A DNA stretch of 64,000 nt. Source: Pyropia yezoensis. Taxonomy: Eukaryota; Rhodophyta; Bangiophyceae; Bangiales; Bangiaceae. Each line of letters starts with the position of its first letter. The first letter of the stretch is position 1. Below are positions 1-12,033 of this stretch, piece after piece. The position numbers and the translations under genes are program-made. The notes under the pieces were generated by a model, which searched no databases, was not told the DNA's origin, and saw only the letters and a list, made by a program, of their open reading frames with translations. The stretch spans positions 36,122,894 through 36,186,893 of the forward strand of contig CM020618.1 of the NCBI GenBank assembly GCA_009829735.1. Reading direction: 5' to 3'.

Positions 1-396
1 CACCTCCCGTGGGCTCTCGTTCGCGTATCACAGTGTCTGGTCGGACATCTCCTGCGCAGTGGGTATAAAACCGTTCCTTAATTATACACTTCCGATCAGC
101 TGCGCGCATCCGTTCTTTCGTGTAATCGGCTGTTGGTGTGTGCAGATATCGCGTTTTAATTGTTCATCTGGACACTTTTTCCGCTCTGGCAAACAAGAAA
201 CGTGCTGCCAGCAGGACATTGGCTTGTGTTGAACAGGGGTTTTCAAGCATAGCAATTTCTCTCATCAAAACAGTATTGGCTAGTATCTAGCGCCAAGAAT
301 AGCTGCTGACAGTGGGCCTATTTTCGCTGACGGGTACTTCAATGGCTGCCGGGACTCACGGCTGTGAGAAAGGGTGCTCCGCTTGACACTCAGATC
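1..396. other. Intergenic, no gene seen
   Basis: This stretch is less GC-rich than most of the window and has no convincing reading frame. A TATAAAA string lies near 64-70, but nothing downstream supports calling it a promoter. Confidence 0.4.
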
Positions 397-506
397 AGGG
401 GTTGCCAAGCGTACTCAAAACAAGCGTATTACGCGCGTATTCTTTTAGCGTACTACGCGAGCGCAGTGAAAATCTCCGAATGTGCCCGGTACGTGTACGC
501 GCACTC
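397..506 (-). mobile_element. Terminal fragment of the GCGTAC-rich small inverted-repeat element
   Basis: About 110 bp starting GGGGTTGCCAAGCGTAC. It matches the reverse complement of 12825-12928 over its whole length with few mismatches. Beyond about 506 the similarity stops, so this is an end fragment of the non-autonomous element seen nearly complete at 12451-12928. It has several GCGTA/TACGC motifs. Just downstream are two imperfect palindromes built on AGGATC/GATCCT (about 530-570). Confidence 0.7.
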
Positions 507-2129
507 TAGTGTATATTCTACTGTGCCAAAGGATCAAATGATCCTCGCGCTAGGATCCATTGATCCTCTCAGAAGTCGCCGTTTGCGGCACCTGAGAGCA
601 CGACTTGGGCTGTTTTGGTACCTGTGAAGTCACTCCCGTGCTGTTCACGTCCACAAAAAACGGAGGAACAGAGTGCTCTATAGCTCATCATGAAGCTGGC
701 GAGACGCCGCTCCACCATGACAAGACTCTTTTTGATGCGGGCGAGGGGAGGAAAACGGAGAGGGCAGGGCAGCGACGCGCCACCGCAGGTAGGACCTGCC
801 CCCGCGCCCCTGCGCGGGGCGGTGGGGCAGCGGGCGGGGGCGGCGCGAGCAGCCGCCTCCCACCCACTGCCGCGGCTGCCCGCCCCCGCGCGCGCGGTTG
901 GGGTGCGAGCGGAACTCCCTTTCACCCGTGCCCACGACGACCTCCAGGGCGCGTGGGAGTGTACGGCCGCAGCGGCGGCCGCCGCAGACGCCGTCCCCAT
1001 GCGCCCCCCACAACCCGCCCTCCGGCTCGCCACGGCCACGCCGCGTCTCCGCACCGCGCCGCTACCGCAACGGGGGTGCGGCCACCGCGGCTGCCGCCGC
1101 CCCTGTGGTCGGCGGCCGCGCCGGCGGCAGCAGAAAATGGCGGTCACCAAAGTGCCGCAGACGGAGGCGGGCGCACGCGCCCCCACCAGCAGAGCCCCGC
1201 GGGAGTGGACGTCACCCCGCGGGGGGGGGAGGGCCTACCGCCGACACCATCGCCGCCTCTGCTCGTGCCGCCGCCTCCGCCACTGCCGCCACCGCAGGCA
1301 CTGCCACGGATGCTGTTGCTGCTGCGCCCGCTACCGCTGTTGCCGCCCGACGCCGTTGCCGCCGGGGGGGGCCCCACAACCGGCGACGCACCAGCGACCC
1401 CCAGGCACGACCGCAGCAGCCCCACACCTCTGCACTGTACGGGGCAGCGCGCCGGTCAGCGCGGTCCCGCCCACGCCCCATGGACGGCCCGTGGGGCACC
1501 ATCCGTGCAGCAGCCCTCCGTTCGGGAGCGGCGGGCGGTGGCCGGGGAGAGCAAGACGCGCCCCCATCAGCACCCGCCATGGGCGTCCCTCTACCAACGC
1601 CGTCAGCACGCTCCATGTCACGACGGTCACGGCTGCCCGTCCCCTATCCCCCCCCCCCCCCCCCCCTGTCCGTCAACCGCACCGCCTTGGCCCCCTCCGC
1701 AACCCTCCTCCGCCCCTCCCCCCCCCAAGCGCCGCCACTGCCGCCACTGTGGCGTGCTATGATGATGAGAGGCGCCGTGGGTCCGCCTACATTCACGTTT
1801 CTTCAGCTGCCGCAGTTGCCACCCGCACCACACCCAGTGAAACCGCCCTCTGCAGGGGGCGGCGCGCCACGGGAGGACGCCGTCTTGGCGACCATGGCCA
1901 CTGCACATAGGCACGGCGGTGACAACGGCACGTGGGATAGGCCGCGGCCGTAGCCGCCTTCATGCTCGCCCGTCTTCCCCATGCTGGGCCTGTGCACCGT
2001 GGGTTGGCATCAAATACGAGAGCGCTTTACACAAAGACATGCCCGTGTGCCATTTGAACTCTCCAGAGAGACATATTTCTAAGAAACTCGTACAAGTACA
2101 AACTACGATCAAGGTAATCGAATAAAATT
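507..2129. other. GC-rich low-complexity region, no supported gene
   Basis: Very GC-rich sequence open in several overlapping frames on both strands, giving Pro-, Arg- and Ala-rich translations with no recognisable domain. A poly-C run sits at about 1650-1667. Equally long frames on both strands argue that openness here reflects composition. A short plus-strand stretch near 1727-1760 would encode a Cys/His-rich run, but too little is present to call a zinc finger. Confidence 0.35.
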
Positions 2130-4803
2130 CTACACATCCAACCGGTGCCCTTCCCGCACGTGGAGGTCAAAGCAGTGGCGCCCGGTCTTCAGGGCACAGA
2201 AAAAGTGCTCCTCGCTCTTGCGCTTACGGCAGCGCGAGCACACCATGGTTGTCCTGTGCTGCTTGCACACACGACACACCTGCTGGGCGCGTTGGTCAGC
2301 CTCCTTCGCCGACGCCCCCGTACGCCGCTTCAACGTAGGGGCCAGATGCACGCCAACAACGTAGCGCGGTGGCGGCAGCCCATCTCCAGTTCAGTCCGCG
2401 TCAGGCGCACAGCGGGGCCGCATACCCACGGTGTCAAAGTTGTCGTCAATCAGCTGCGCCCCGAGGTCCTCGTAGTACTGGCTCTGCGTCAACGCCGCCG
2501 CGGCACCACGGGCCCCGACGTACAGAACCCAGGAGACCACGATGCAGACTATCAAGAGGGACAGGTTGACCCTTGTCGACCAATTGTGGGTGACCAGCTT
2601 GTGCTCCAGCTGCAAGGCGTCCTGGCGGCAGCGGTTGAGCCAGTCGATCATGGAGCAGCAGTAGTAGTAGACTACCGCAACCTCCGGGGTGGGGACGGTG
2701 AGGGCTACCCGCTGCGCGTCGTCCTCAACTTGCCTCCACTTCACGCGCCGCCACGGGTCCCCCGGCACAGTAGTCGACGCGGTGGAGATGAAGTACCGCA
2801 GCTCGCAGTCGACCCACAGAACGGCCTTCAGGTCGGTCACACCGTCTTCTGTCGAGTGCAGGAAGGACCGGTGCTCCCCGCGCTGCTCCAGGGGAATGAC
2901 CGACAAGGCCCCAATCGAGGACTCCCGGGTTGCCATCATCACGACGCCAATAAACCGCAGCCCCATCCGGAGCAGTTGCACCGCCTTCATAACGCTCCCA
3001 AAGTAGGAGTCTGCGCACACGATGTGCCTGCTGCCTGCCCTCGCAGCCATGAGCCTCATCAGGATGATCGCACCGTGCGCAAGGCCGTCGTGCTCGCCGT
3101 CTTTGGTAGCCCTCTGGTGCTCCGCCGTCGTGACCACGGTCAAGCTGATCGTAATCCCGCTACGGCCGCATGCTGCATTCTGGATTTCACAGCCGCTCTC
3201 CGGCTTACCGTCAATTGCCACGTACATTGGCAGTCCCTCCGAACTCCAATGACCTCCTTGCCCATGCCACTAATACATGGATTCGTCCACGCAAATTAAA
3301 TCACTTGGGGTCACCCGGGCGGCCCGGTGGAGCTTGATGGAGGCCGCAAACTCGTCGATGAGCTCCCACGGCCTCTTCTACGACGTCGCCTCGCCGGCGG
3401 CCTGCTGATTGAAAGTCACGCAAGACCACAGGGCGTCGTACCGGGGGCGAGAGAGGCCCGTATGCTGTCCAAAGGCCCGAGCATGCATGTGCTTGTTGCG
3501 AGCCTTGGTTAACCAAGGGTCGGCGCGGGGGTAAAACTCATAGCGAGTCACGAGCAGCGTCACCCCAATGAACTTGAGCACCTCCCCCGCCGTGGTAGGC
3601 TGCGCGCCCCGCTCTCGTAGCTTGATGGACGCCAAGCGCACCATGCGCACCAGCTGTTCCATCGAAAACATGGCTATGAAGTAGTCGGACGATGTCTGGG
3701 AAGCTCAAGGTCCCATCGTGTCCCCCTCCTCCTGCATAAATTCTCCTGCAGGGGTGTGCACCGACCACGACTGGTGAGGAACTGGCCCACCACCCGCCCT
3801 CATTCCAGACGTAGCCGTGGGCAGCTGCGCCGGCCGGCCCAGGAGCAGGGGCAGGGGGAACCCGAGAGCCACTGACCGCATGCATGGGCAGGGATGGGGT
3901 CGCACCAGGGGGGGGTCCCACCAGAGGTCGGGGGGCTGCCGCAGAAGGGTCACGGAGCGCCCCGGCGCAGCTGGCCCTGCCGCCATCAGGCTGCAACTCT
4001 TGGGTGACAGGCGACCCCCCCTCAATCCCTTCCGCCTTGACAGACGGGGCGGACGCGGGCGGTGCCCCTGCCCGCACACTGCGTAGCGCCAGGACCTTCT
4101 CCGCCTCACGGCCCAGCCAGAGCCACGTCACCCTCAGGTCCGTCTTTGCCCTCCCCCCCTTGGTCTTGCCGAGAACAACCTCGTTTACCGTGCCCGACAC
4201 CAGCGTTGTCTTAGCCGCTGCGCTCAGAAAGTGGGAGCGCTCTGCAAACATGGAGAGGTTGATGGCCTCCGTGTGCACCGCCGCGCCGACGACCAGCCGC
4301 GTGTCTTGAAGCTTGCTCTTCCTCTGTCGGGCGGGGGGGGGAGGAGGTGGAGGCGCGAGAGGTGGGAGGGGAGGGGGAAGGGGGGCGACGCCGAGTTTGG
4401 TGGGGGAGACGGCGGGGGTGGAGATAGAGCAGGCGGGGAGACCGGCAGAGTCGCTGGCAGGGGGGCCGGCGCGGAAGGAGAAGGATGGTAAGTTCGGACA
4501 GGGGAGGTCGTGGCCAGAGCAGCGAGAGCGGCAGCAGCGCGCGAGTGGCGCTTCGACCTTGCTATCCTGTGGTGTGCCGTGGTCGAGTGAGAGCCGTGGT
4601 GGTGTGGGTGAGGAGCTCAGAGACGACAAAGAAAACGAGGAAGGTTTATATGGAGGGGGGGAAGTGGGGGGGGTGGGGGAAAGTGAGGTCCGAGGGGGGT
4701 GCGGGGGAAAGGAGAGCAGGGGTGTGGGAGGGGGGGAGAGGGCGGGGGACACATCCAGTTGAGAGCAGTGTGAGAATGCGACGGAAGGGATTGCTGTGCT
4801 CAT
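2130..4803 (-). pseudogene. Decayed piggyBac-type (DDE_Tnp_1_7) transposase
   Basis: Read on the minus strand. The N-terminal part (4803 to about 3700) is Pro/Ala-rich and then conserved. A core follows with the family landmarks in order: an N-terminal helical part (about 3690-3380), first catalytic Asp in VDESMY (near 3290), second in CADSYFGS (near 3020), a third in MIDWLNR (near 2650), then a Cys/His-rich C-terminal domain (2350-2130), the zinc-binding tail typical of piggyBac transposases. These roles are family knowledge. The core frame is broken by three stops (TAG at 3378-3380, TAG at 3270-3272, TGA at 2391-2393), with continuous similarity either side of each. The N-terminal part lies in a different frame, changing near 3700. 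This copy cannot encode a full enzyme. I did not find the TTAA-flanked ends. Confidence 0.8.
4310..4760 (+). repeat. Purine-rich (GGA/GGGG) tract
   Basis: About 450 bp with strong G/A strand bias and many runs of four or more G. It overlaps the Pro-rich start of the piggyBac-type gene on the other strand. It could adopt G-quadruplex or triplex structure; this is inference from composition. Confidence 0.5.
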
Positions 4804-5205
4804 GGGGGCGCGTGCGGGGATCCATAGAGACCATAGTGCGGTAGATGCTCGAGGAGCCCGCGCGGGAGCCTTGGGGAGAGGACAGCGAGGGCAGGGGTGA
4901 GAAAGGGCGTCGCGTGGAGACCGAGGGAGACAGGGGCCGCGCGCACCTTAGTTCCGTGCACGTCCGTTGGCGGGACGCAGAAGCGCGAACAAAAGCTCGC
5001 ATGACAACGTGCTCTCCTTTGAGTGAGATGCTCTCAAGCTCGCCCAGGGGTAGCCCGCCACCGCTGCGTCCATTTCTGAGGTCAAAACGAGCAGGCGACG
5101 TCGGGAAGTAAGAGCAAACAGGGGGTGAAAAAGAGGATCATTTAATCCTTTTTGTTTCAAAAGATGCTGTCGATAAAATAGACACTAGCGGAGAAAAAGT
5201 CTCTA
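4804..5205. other. Intergenic, no gene seen
   Basis: Upstream flank of the decayed piggyBac-type gene, passing into AT-richer sequence from about 5130. It may hold the element's outer end, but I could not identify terminal repeats. Confidence 0.3.
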
Positions 5206-5602
5206 GCGGGCAAAATGTACACCACAGTGTCATGCTCGAACGTACGCTTACTAGGTACGCTGTCCGCACGGCCATCGCATAGTTACCATAATTTCTCGGG
5301 CGGATGTCAGCTGCATTGAAGTCAATTGATGAATTTACGGCACCGAATTAGTGTTTGAGAGCCGTCGTTCTGACCATTGTGCCAAACAGTATGCTTGCGG
5401 TACGCTATTTGCGGCAATTTTCACAGTACGCGTGCCACATATCATGGACTAAAGAAACATGAGGAAAGTACGCTCTTTACAGGCGAGTCAAAAAACGTTG
5501 TATGCTTGCAGTTGACGACATGCTGGTGCGCGTGCGCTGATGTCTACATTCGCTCGATACTCGTACGCTTGACCAAAAGCTGTACGCTTGACAACCCCTG
5601 AT
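5206..5602 (-). mobile_element. GCGTAC-rich small inverted-repeat element, one end missing
   Basis: The reverse complement aligns with 12451 to about 12800 across nearly its whole length, at roughly 75-80 percent by eye. Its outer end at 5602 reads (reverse strand) GGGGTTGTCAAGCGTACAG. The other terminal ~130 bp present in the 12.4 kb copy is absent. No coding capacity. The GCGTAC or GTACGC hexamer recurs along its length. Confidence 0.7.
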
Positions 5603-6642
5603 TCCGATCATCATGAGTAGCTGAGATGAATGACTGACAGCACATCTAACCACGTCCATCCCAACGCCCCGAGTATTCCTTCGGGGATGCCAGGTATGGC
5701 ACGTGGCGGCCAGTGAGTGGAGTGCCCATTTACAAACCTGGTGCCCCAGCAAATTCGGATGGACTTGCATAGAACGGCGTCAACTGGCGATATACGATTC
5801 GGCACAGACACACATAGCGACGTTCAACTCTTTTCCATTTTTAGAAAATGTAGAACGTGGCTGCCTGGCTTGTTGCGAGCATCCATTGCACGCTGTCAAT
5901 CGACCGGGCGAAGCGCCATCGTCGCTTGGTGCATGGCTGTATGTCGTGACACGTCGGTGATCCCGCGCGATCCTGGCCGGTCATGGGTGATGGGCGATCG
6001 AGAAACGGTCGTCGCCGGTCAATTTTCTTGAGACGGAGCCCTCGGCGTGCCAGGACGGAGCCGTGGCGGGCCACGTCTCCATATTGGCGTGCGTGCCAAT
6101 CCCAACCTCAGCGATGGCAGCCCGCCGAGGCCTGCCATTGGTGGCGCGAGGTCGAGCATGGTCCTCCACGCCCCCCCAATCCCTGGGAGGTATTTCGTGA
6201 TCGTTTCCAGCAGGCGTTGAAGCGTGCCTGTGTGGCGCACAGTCTGGTCTCTTGAGCGGCTGCCGCCCAGTGGCGACCACAGCGCCGCGCTGTCAACGCT
6301 CCCGCACTCCTATCGTGTGCGCACCGCACACCCGCAGGGGTGGATAAAGCCCGCCCACTGGGCACCTGTGTGGCGTGACGCGGGAGTGGCGGCGTACGCC
6401 CTCGCTTGGGCGCCTGACGTTGGCGCCAGGACGCTTTCCCGGGAGCGTCTGGCGCCACCGGGTCATCGACCTGAAGCGGGTGGGGGCGGGGCGAAGGGGA
6501 GGGGGGGCTGGCGCCTCCGGCAACCGCCCTACGTACGCCCACAGCGCCAGGGCGGGGTGTGCCGCGCCCCCCGCGCCACAAAAAACGCCGTCCGCGGCCA
6601 GCGGGAGGGTGGCCGGCTCCGACGGAGTCGTTGCTGAGCGCG
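5603..6642. other. Intergenic, no gene seen
   Basis: Mixed composition, becoming more GC-rich to the right. Short overlapping open frames on both strands have no recognisable domain. Confidence 0.35.
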
Positions 6643-7270
6643 GGCGCGCAGAAGACTCGTTTGGTGGCCGTCCCCTTTCGTGTGTGGTGGTGGGGGGGGG
6701 TTGGTCGATCTGCCTGCCTCATTGGCGGGACAAGGAGGCGCCGGATCGGTAGGTGGGCGGGGGGGGGGCGGGGGATGGAGCTCCGGGGGGGGGGGGGGAT
6801 GCGCTGGCTCGTGGATCGCGCTGTGCCCCCCCCCCATCTGCACTGTGCAGGAGGCCTGGGGAGCGCCCTGCCTCGCCCAAGAGGGAAGGACACTCCGCGG
6901 GACGAGGGGCCACCGGATTTGCGGAAGGGAGCCGGATTGGCGGGGGGGCGCGGGGGGTGCGCAAAAGGGCTCATCCGGGGGGGGAGGTGCGTAGGTTAGA
7001 ATGTGTGTCGCGATGTGCCCCCCCCCCCTGAACAGGACAGGTGACGTGGGGGGCGGCTCCCCCCGCGCCCAACGCTTGATTGTGAGGGGGGGGGGACACC
7101 CCGCGGGACGAGGGGGCGGCCGATTGGCGGGTGGGCGGGGGGGGTGGCGCGAGAGAGCGCTTCTCGTGGGGGGGGGGAGCGTTGCAACGTGGGTCGCGCT
7201 GTGCCCCCCCCCCCTGAATTGGGCCGGAGGGGTGCGGGGCGCCCCCCCACCCACCCAGCGCTTGACCTGA
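6643..7270. repeat. Tandem repeat (minisatellite), unit about 187 bp, three units plus a part
   Basis: Each unit contains, in order, a CTGTGCC plus poly-C block, a short variable part, a poly-G block, ACACCCCGCGGGACGAGG or a variant, GATTGGCGG followed by a G-rich block, and ATGCGCTGG/GTTGCAACG-type sequence ending in GTCGCG. The poly-C blocks begin near 6830, 7018 and 7204, giving spacings of about 187 bp. The upstream unit (about 6643-6828) is more diverged. Pro-rich frames through it are artefacts of the repeat. Confidence 0.75.
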
Positions 7271-7603
7271 GAGGAGGAGCAGCCCCCTAGTTCGCGTTCT
7301 GACGGGGTGGGGGGCGGTGGCGCTTGCACCAGGCGCGCTCCCCCCGTGCAACACGTCTAGAGGGGGTGGGGTGCCGCCACCCGATTTGACTTGGGGGGTG
7401 GCGCGCCGTCCTGCGTGGCAGGCGCGACCCGCTTCCCTTCGCCGTGGTCGCCGTTCCCTTCCTCCACCAGCGCCAACCTGCCCGCGCGCTCTTTTCTTTC
7501 CTGCGTGAGGCCCGTGCCTGGCTTCGCCGGGTGCGGGGCTCGCTGCCCTCTCCCGCGCGCCGTCACTCACGCACACAACCACCACCCACCCTTCCCGCCC
7601 TCC
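7271..7603. other. Spacer between minisatellite and Harbinger accessory gene
   Basis: No gene recognised. If the Harbinger element is complete on this side, its left terminus should lie here or further left, but I found no match to the right-end motif. Confidence 0.3.
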
Positions 7604-9820
7604 ATGCGCCACCGTTACGACGACGGCGGCCGGTACGCCGCGAGCGGCAAGCGGCTACTGCGAGACCCCCGCGGCCCCTATACGAATGAGTGGGGCCGTT
7701 GGGGGGGGCCCCGCCCCTGCCCCCCCCCGTGTGCTCTTGCCATTACCACATGGGCTACGCGTGCCCCTGCCAGTCGCCGGCGCGCCCGCTCTGGCCTTCT
7801 GTAGGGGCGGGACCCGACGATCCCCGCCGCTCACCACCGCCTCATCGTAGCAGCCCTCTTCCCTGCTTCACATCGTCATGGGCGCCGGCGCGGCGCCCTC
7901 TCTGGGTGCTGGACCGCGGTCGGGGCGGCTTCGATCGCCCCCTGCCCCCCCCGCTACGCTTCTACAAGCACCCTGACGACGAGAACGGTTCGCCACCCCC
8001 GTCCCCCCGTCCCAATGACGAGTACCTGCCGCCCCCGCAGCGGCAGCGCACCCGCGACGGATGGTCGCCGACCTACCGACGTGCAGGGGGGCCAAAAAGC
8101 TTGGGCCCGCCCGCCTGCCGTCGCCTTTCCCGTCCGCCTCCGTCGCCGCGGCTTGCTAGCCGCCACGGCGACGGACGCGGCTACAACCCGCGCTACTACC
8201 CGCATCAGGGGGCGTTCTCGCCGCCGCCGACGCCGCCGCCGCCCGGACCGCCGCTACCTTCGCGTGGCTTGCCTTCGCCGCCCAACTCCCGTGGGAATGA
8301 CGCTGACGAACACCCTCGCCGCCCTGACGGGCGACCCCCGCCCCCCCCGCCGCACTCATAGGGTCCGCAAGATGGGCACACAACGGAGCTGGACGACTTA
8401 GAGGCTGGAGGTGCTCTGCAAGGGGTCTTTGGCTGTGAGCAAAGACCCTTTCAATGGGATCGACCAGAGGAGCGCTGAGTTTAAGGCGGCTCTGTCAGAT
8501 ACGTACGACTAGGTGGTGTCGCGAAGTGCGGACTTTGTGGCGCGGACGGTGAGCGCGGTGAAAAAGGTGATGGACGAGGCCAAGAAGGGGGTGAGCGCAA
8601 TTTGCGGCCTCCTGGCTAGCCGTGCAGCAGATGGACCTGACTGGCAGCCCGGACGAGGCGGCGATGATGTTGGGGTCCCTTGCCCACAGCAAAGGGCAGC
8701 CCATCTACGAATCGACCGAGGCCCATCAGCGTCGTATTGACGGGACAGCCACTGCGGCGGACAAGCGCAAACACTACCACCTGGAGAGGTGGGTGCCATG
8801 CTGGAGGGTGATGCGGGGGTACGACAAGTAGAGTGGGGCTGCTGGGGCTTTTGCTGGTGGCCTCTCCGGTGATGACACCAGCGACAGTGACAGCGACGAC
8901 GACGACGACTCCGCAGATGTCGGGGACAGCGGCAGTGGATCTGGACGCGGTGCAGGCGCTACACGCGCAAGTGTTGGCACTGCTACTGTTGGTGCTTGTG
9001 GTGCTGCGGGAAATGGGGCTGCGGGTGGTGCAGTGGGTGCTGGACGAGCATCTGGGGCTGGCAAGTCCCCGCGCGCCGGCCGCCGATTTGAGCGCCGCCC
9101 CATGGGTACCAAGGCGGCCAAGCGGCAAAATCTCAGGAGCTGAGAATGTCCAGGGAGATAAAGGCCAGCACGGCCACTCTGGCCATTGCCAACGTCTCCA
9201 AGGAGCAGTCCTCTATCCTTCTTTTCAACCTACCGGAGATGCGGTCTACTGAGGAGTCGAAGATGTTCCGCCAGGCCAACGCCCGCGCTGCACTGGCCGC
9301 CGCTGGGATCACTGTGGACCAGAGCGCTCCTGCTGCTGTTGCTGCCGCTACCCCTGCAGGACCGGTATTGTATGAGTTCGAAGACGACGAGTGGGACCAG
9401 CCACCCCCGCCACCTCCCCAGGCCCCGCCCGTTTGGGAGTCACGCCCACGGTCGGGAGCCCCTGCTAATGAAGCTGCTGAACCTGTTGGACCTGATCCGG
9501 CCGCACCTGCGGCCACTGAAGCTGTTGGACCCGTCGCCACAGGCCCCCCCCCACCATCTGCAACTGATGGACTTTCTGCGGCCGTGCCGCAGACATCTGC
9601 ACCCCCGACACCGGCGGTTGTGCCGATGAAGCGGACGCGTGGGACCGATTCTCAGCGGCGCAAAGCTGCCACAGCCGAGAAGCGCCTCAACCGCGCTCTT
9701 GTCACAACCGTGCCCCTCTCTGAGGACGAACCCGACTACTCTCCATTCTCTCACCCCCCGCCACAGCTGCAGGACATGTCCTCCGGGTCATCCGCCAGCA
9801 GCGACTCACACTGCAACTAG
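7604..9820 (+). pseudogene. Decayed Harbinger accessory protein (SANT/Myb-like, NAM-associated type)
   Basis: A candidate start at 7604 opens a Pro/Arg/Tyr-rich N-terminus. From about 8380 there is a trihelix/SANT-like domain (RSWTT...LEVLCKGS, then DPFNG, then FVARTVSAVKKVMDE), an acidic Ser/Asp stretch (8880-8940), an RPMGTKAAKR motif (about 9100) and a C-terminal helix region, as in the DNA-binding partner proteins of Harbinger/PIF elements. That role is family knowledge. The last open segment is 9146-9820. The gene is broken: in-frame stops at 8399-8401, 8510-8512 and 8829-8831, and frame changes near 7700, 8350, 8610 and 9140. It is convergent with the DDE gene at 10749-11900, the usual two-gene layout. 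Confidence 0.6.
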
Positions 9821-10748
9821 CGCTGCACGTTCTTTTGTTCTCTTGCTTTGTTCTGGATCTTTGTGACGACAATGTACTTGCTGTTCCTCGTGGACCTGTA
9901 ATACGAGTGGCAGCCATTGGACCTGTTGTAGCTTGAGTAGTGGCAGCGCATGAGCAAAGATGTTTTTTTTTTTCCTTTCGGCAGGGGCTTTTTTTTTTTT
10001 TCTACGTACCTTGTCCCTTTGTCTTGTCAGCCCCATAAACTGTCCTCAGCTCAAAGGAGTCGCTTGTGCCCACATGCGAGTCCGAATAAAGGGGGGACGG
10101 TGTCCGCCACAATGTGCGTGGACGGGAGCAGGGGGGAGTCACTGGGTGTGGGGGGGGGGGGAAAGTGGCGGTACGTGTCGTGGCCGGCTTGGGCGACCAC
10201 GCGATTGTGATGGTGTGCCGAGCTGTGAGGCGCGCGACCGGGAGAGTGGAGGCGTCCTTTGCAGGGGGGAAAAGATTATTCTGATGACCACCACGTGTGA
10301 CGGGGGCGACTGTGCCTGCTGTGCGACTGACCGCTCGGCTATCGCGCTACAAGAAGACTTGGGGACAATCGCCGACCGTTCGTTCATCTCGATCCGCATT
10401 TTTTGGCACTGACCACCCTACACTCACGTATATAGTTACTTCGGGCCGCTGATTCTATCATGGTGCACTGCTTTCAGGACGCTGACGCTCTCTGATAGTT
10501 TTGTACTATACTGCCCCAGCGCTGGGGTACGGCGAAGTGTTCCAAGGTAAAAAAAAAAGCCGTGCCCAACGAGGAAAAAGGAATCTTTCCTCTTGTACCA
10601 TGTCCACCTCACCCATAAAACTCAAAGGTAGTACTCCAGAAGCGCTGCGCGCTCCTTGAAGATGTCGGCCAGTCCACAGGCAGATGCCTCAGTGGCTGAA
10701 CAGCAGGGGAAGAGTGTGCCAGAGGGAGGAGCCCCCCGTCATCCCCAC
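9821..10748. other. Non-coding middle of the Harbinger element
   Basis: Lies between the 3' ends of the two convergent transposon genes. It contains T-runs at about 9963-9973 and 9989-10000 and an A-run at about 10550-10558. No supported gene. Confidence 0.4.
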
Positions 10749-11900
10749 CTACGGGTGCTCCAACCCCGGAAGCAGCACTACCGGCGCCCCCATCCCTGTC
10801 CTTCTTCCGGCAGCTCTCATGCGCGCTCGCCAACCAGACAAATACCCGTCCCGACGTACCTCCGAAACCATGTTGTGCAAAATGGCCACGGCCCTGACGA
10901 CGACCGTCCGCGCGGCGGGTGCGTAACGTGCAGGATGAAGGGCAACTTGCCAGCGTGCCGTCAAAACAGCATACAGCCTCTCCACATCTTTCCTCAGCGC
11001 CTCCTGCAAACGGTTAAAGATCCGGTTCTTGCTATTGTTCGGCTTGGCGTACGCCTGCACAAATAGAGCACAGTTGGGATAGATCTTGTCAGTGAGGTAG
11101 TACAGCAGCGCGCGAGTGCCTCCGTTGGCGGTAAAGGGCCGGTCCCGTGAAGGCTACAAACCCGCCGTGACGTCGTATTACAGCGGCGACTGCTGCATAA
11201 CGTTGATGTCGTTCATGCTGCCGGGGCGTTCAACAAAAAGATGCCAGATGTACAGGCCCTCGTCGCAAGCAGTCTCCATAACGATCGGTCTGCGCCCCTT
11301 GCGGTTCTGAAAGGACCCCTGCATGCCCTTCGGGCTCGCCCGACACTCCCAATGCGAGCAGTCAAGCGACTCAATGCAGCCTGGTACGCCCTGCTCCACG
11401 ATCCGCTTCAGTACGATCGTCAGCTCCTCCGCGTTCGGCTGCCGCAAATGGTTTGGCCCAAAGATATCCACAATGTAATACACCAGGTCACACACAGCAC
11501 TGTCCACCGTCGAGCGAGAAATGTGGCATTATTCGTCCGGACGATCAGTTGACTCCCCACATGCAAGCACTCGAAAAGCTGCGACCAGCTTCTGCAGCGG
11601 GTGCGCGCGCGGTCGGCCAGTAGCATCAATAGTCTTTATAAACCCTGGCTGGTCCTTCACAGCCTGGTATACATGCACAAACACACTCCGCGGCACCCGA
11701 AAGCGACGCTCAAAGTCATCCTCATCGTACACTGGCGGGTTTCCAGACACCGCCAAGTAATCGATCAGAATTCCACGCAACCCCCTCCCTAAGTTCCGCA
11801 GCTTATTAGGCCAACGCGCCACGACACGTCCACGAAAGAGACGGATGCCGCCAACCAGGGCACCACGCTTGCGCACCCGCCAGTGGTGCAGAACAGTCAT
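10749..11900 (-). pseudogene. Decayed Harbinger/PIF-type DDE transposase ('plant transposon protein' family)
   Basis: Read on the minus strand from a likely ATG at 11900. Landmarks in order: a basic N-terminus; ILIDYL...DFERRFRVPRSVF; the helix-turn-helix-like SRSTVDSAV; first catalytic Asp in ESLDCSHWE (near 11355); second in PGSMNDINV (near 11205); the DRPFTANGGTRALLYYL region; and the third acidic residue in RLQEALRKDVERL (near 11000). This order matches Harbinger nucleases. A single frame is kept throughout, but it carries three stops (TAA at 11529-11531, TAA at 11178-11180, TAG at 11154-11156), so this copy cannot encode a full enzyme. Its partner gene lies convergently at 7604-9820. Confidence 0.85.
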
Positions 11901-12013
11901 ATGTGCAGCAACAGCCTCTGCCACGTCCCCCCGCTCGCCGGGGAGGGGGCCAGAACGCAACCGACCGCCCCACAATATCGGCGCCCCACGTGGGCGCCCT
12001 GCCCTCCACGCGA

Positions 12014-12033
12014 AAGTGGTACGATTGACAACC
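12014..12033 (-). repeat. Probable right terminal inverted repeat of the Harbinger element
   Basis: On the minus strand it reads GGTTGTCAATCGTACCACTT, just upstream of the DDE gene start. It is close to the terminus of the small GCGTAC-rich elements (GGTTGTCAAGCGTACAGCTT at 5598-5579). No matching left terminus was found. Confidence 0.5.

Noticed and set aside
605-1953. Long overlapping plus-strand frames (up to about 400 codons)
   Set aside because: Equally long frames occur on the other strand, composition is Pro/Arg/Ala only, and no domain or conserved motif appears.
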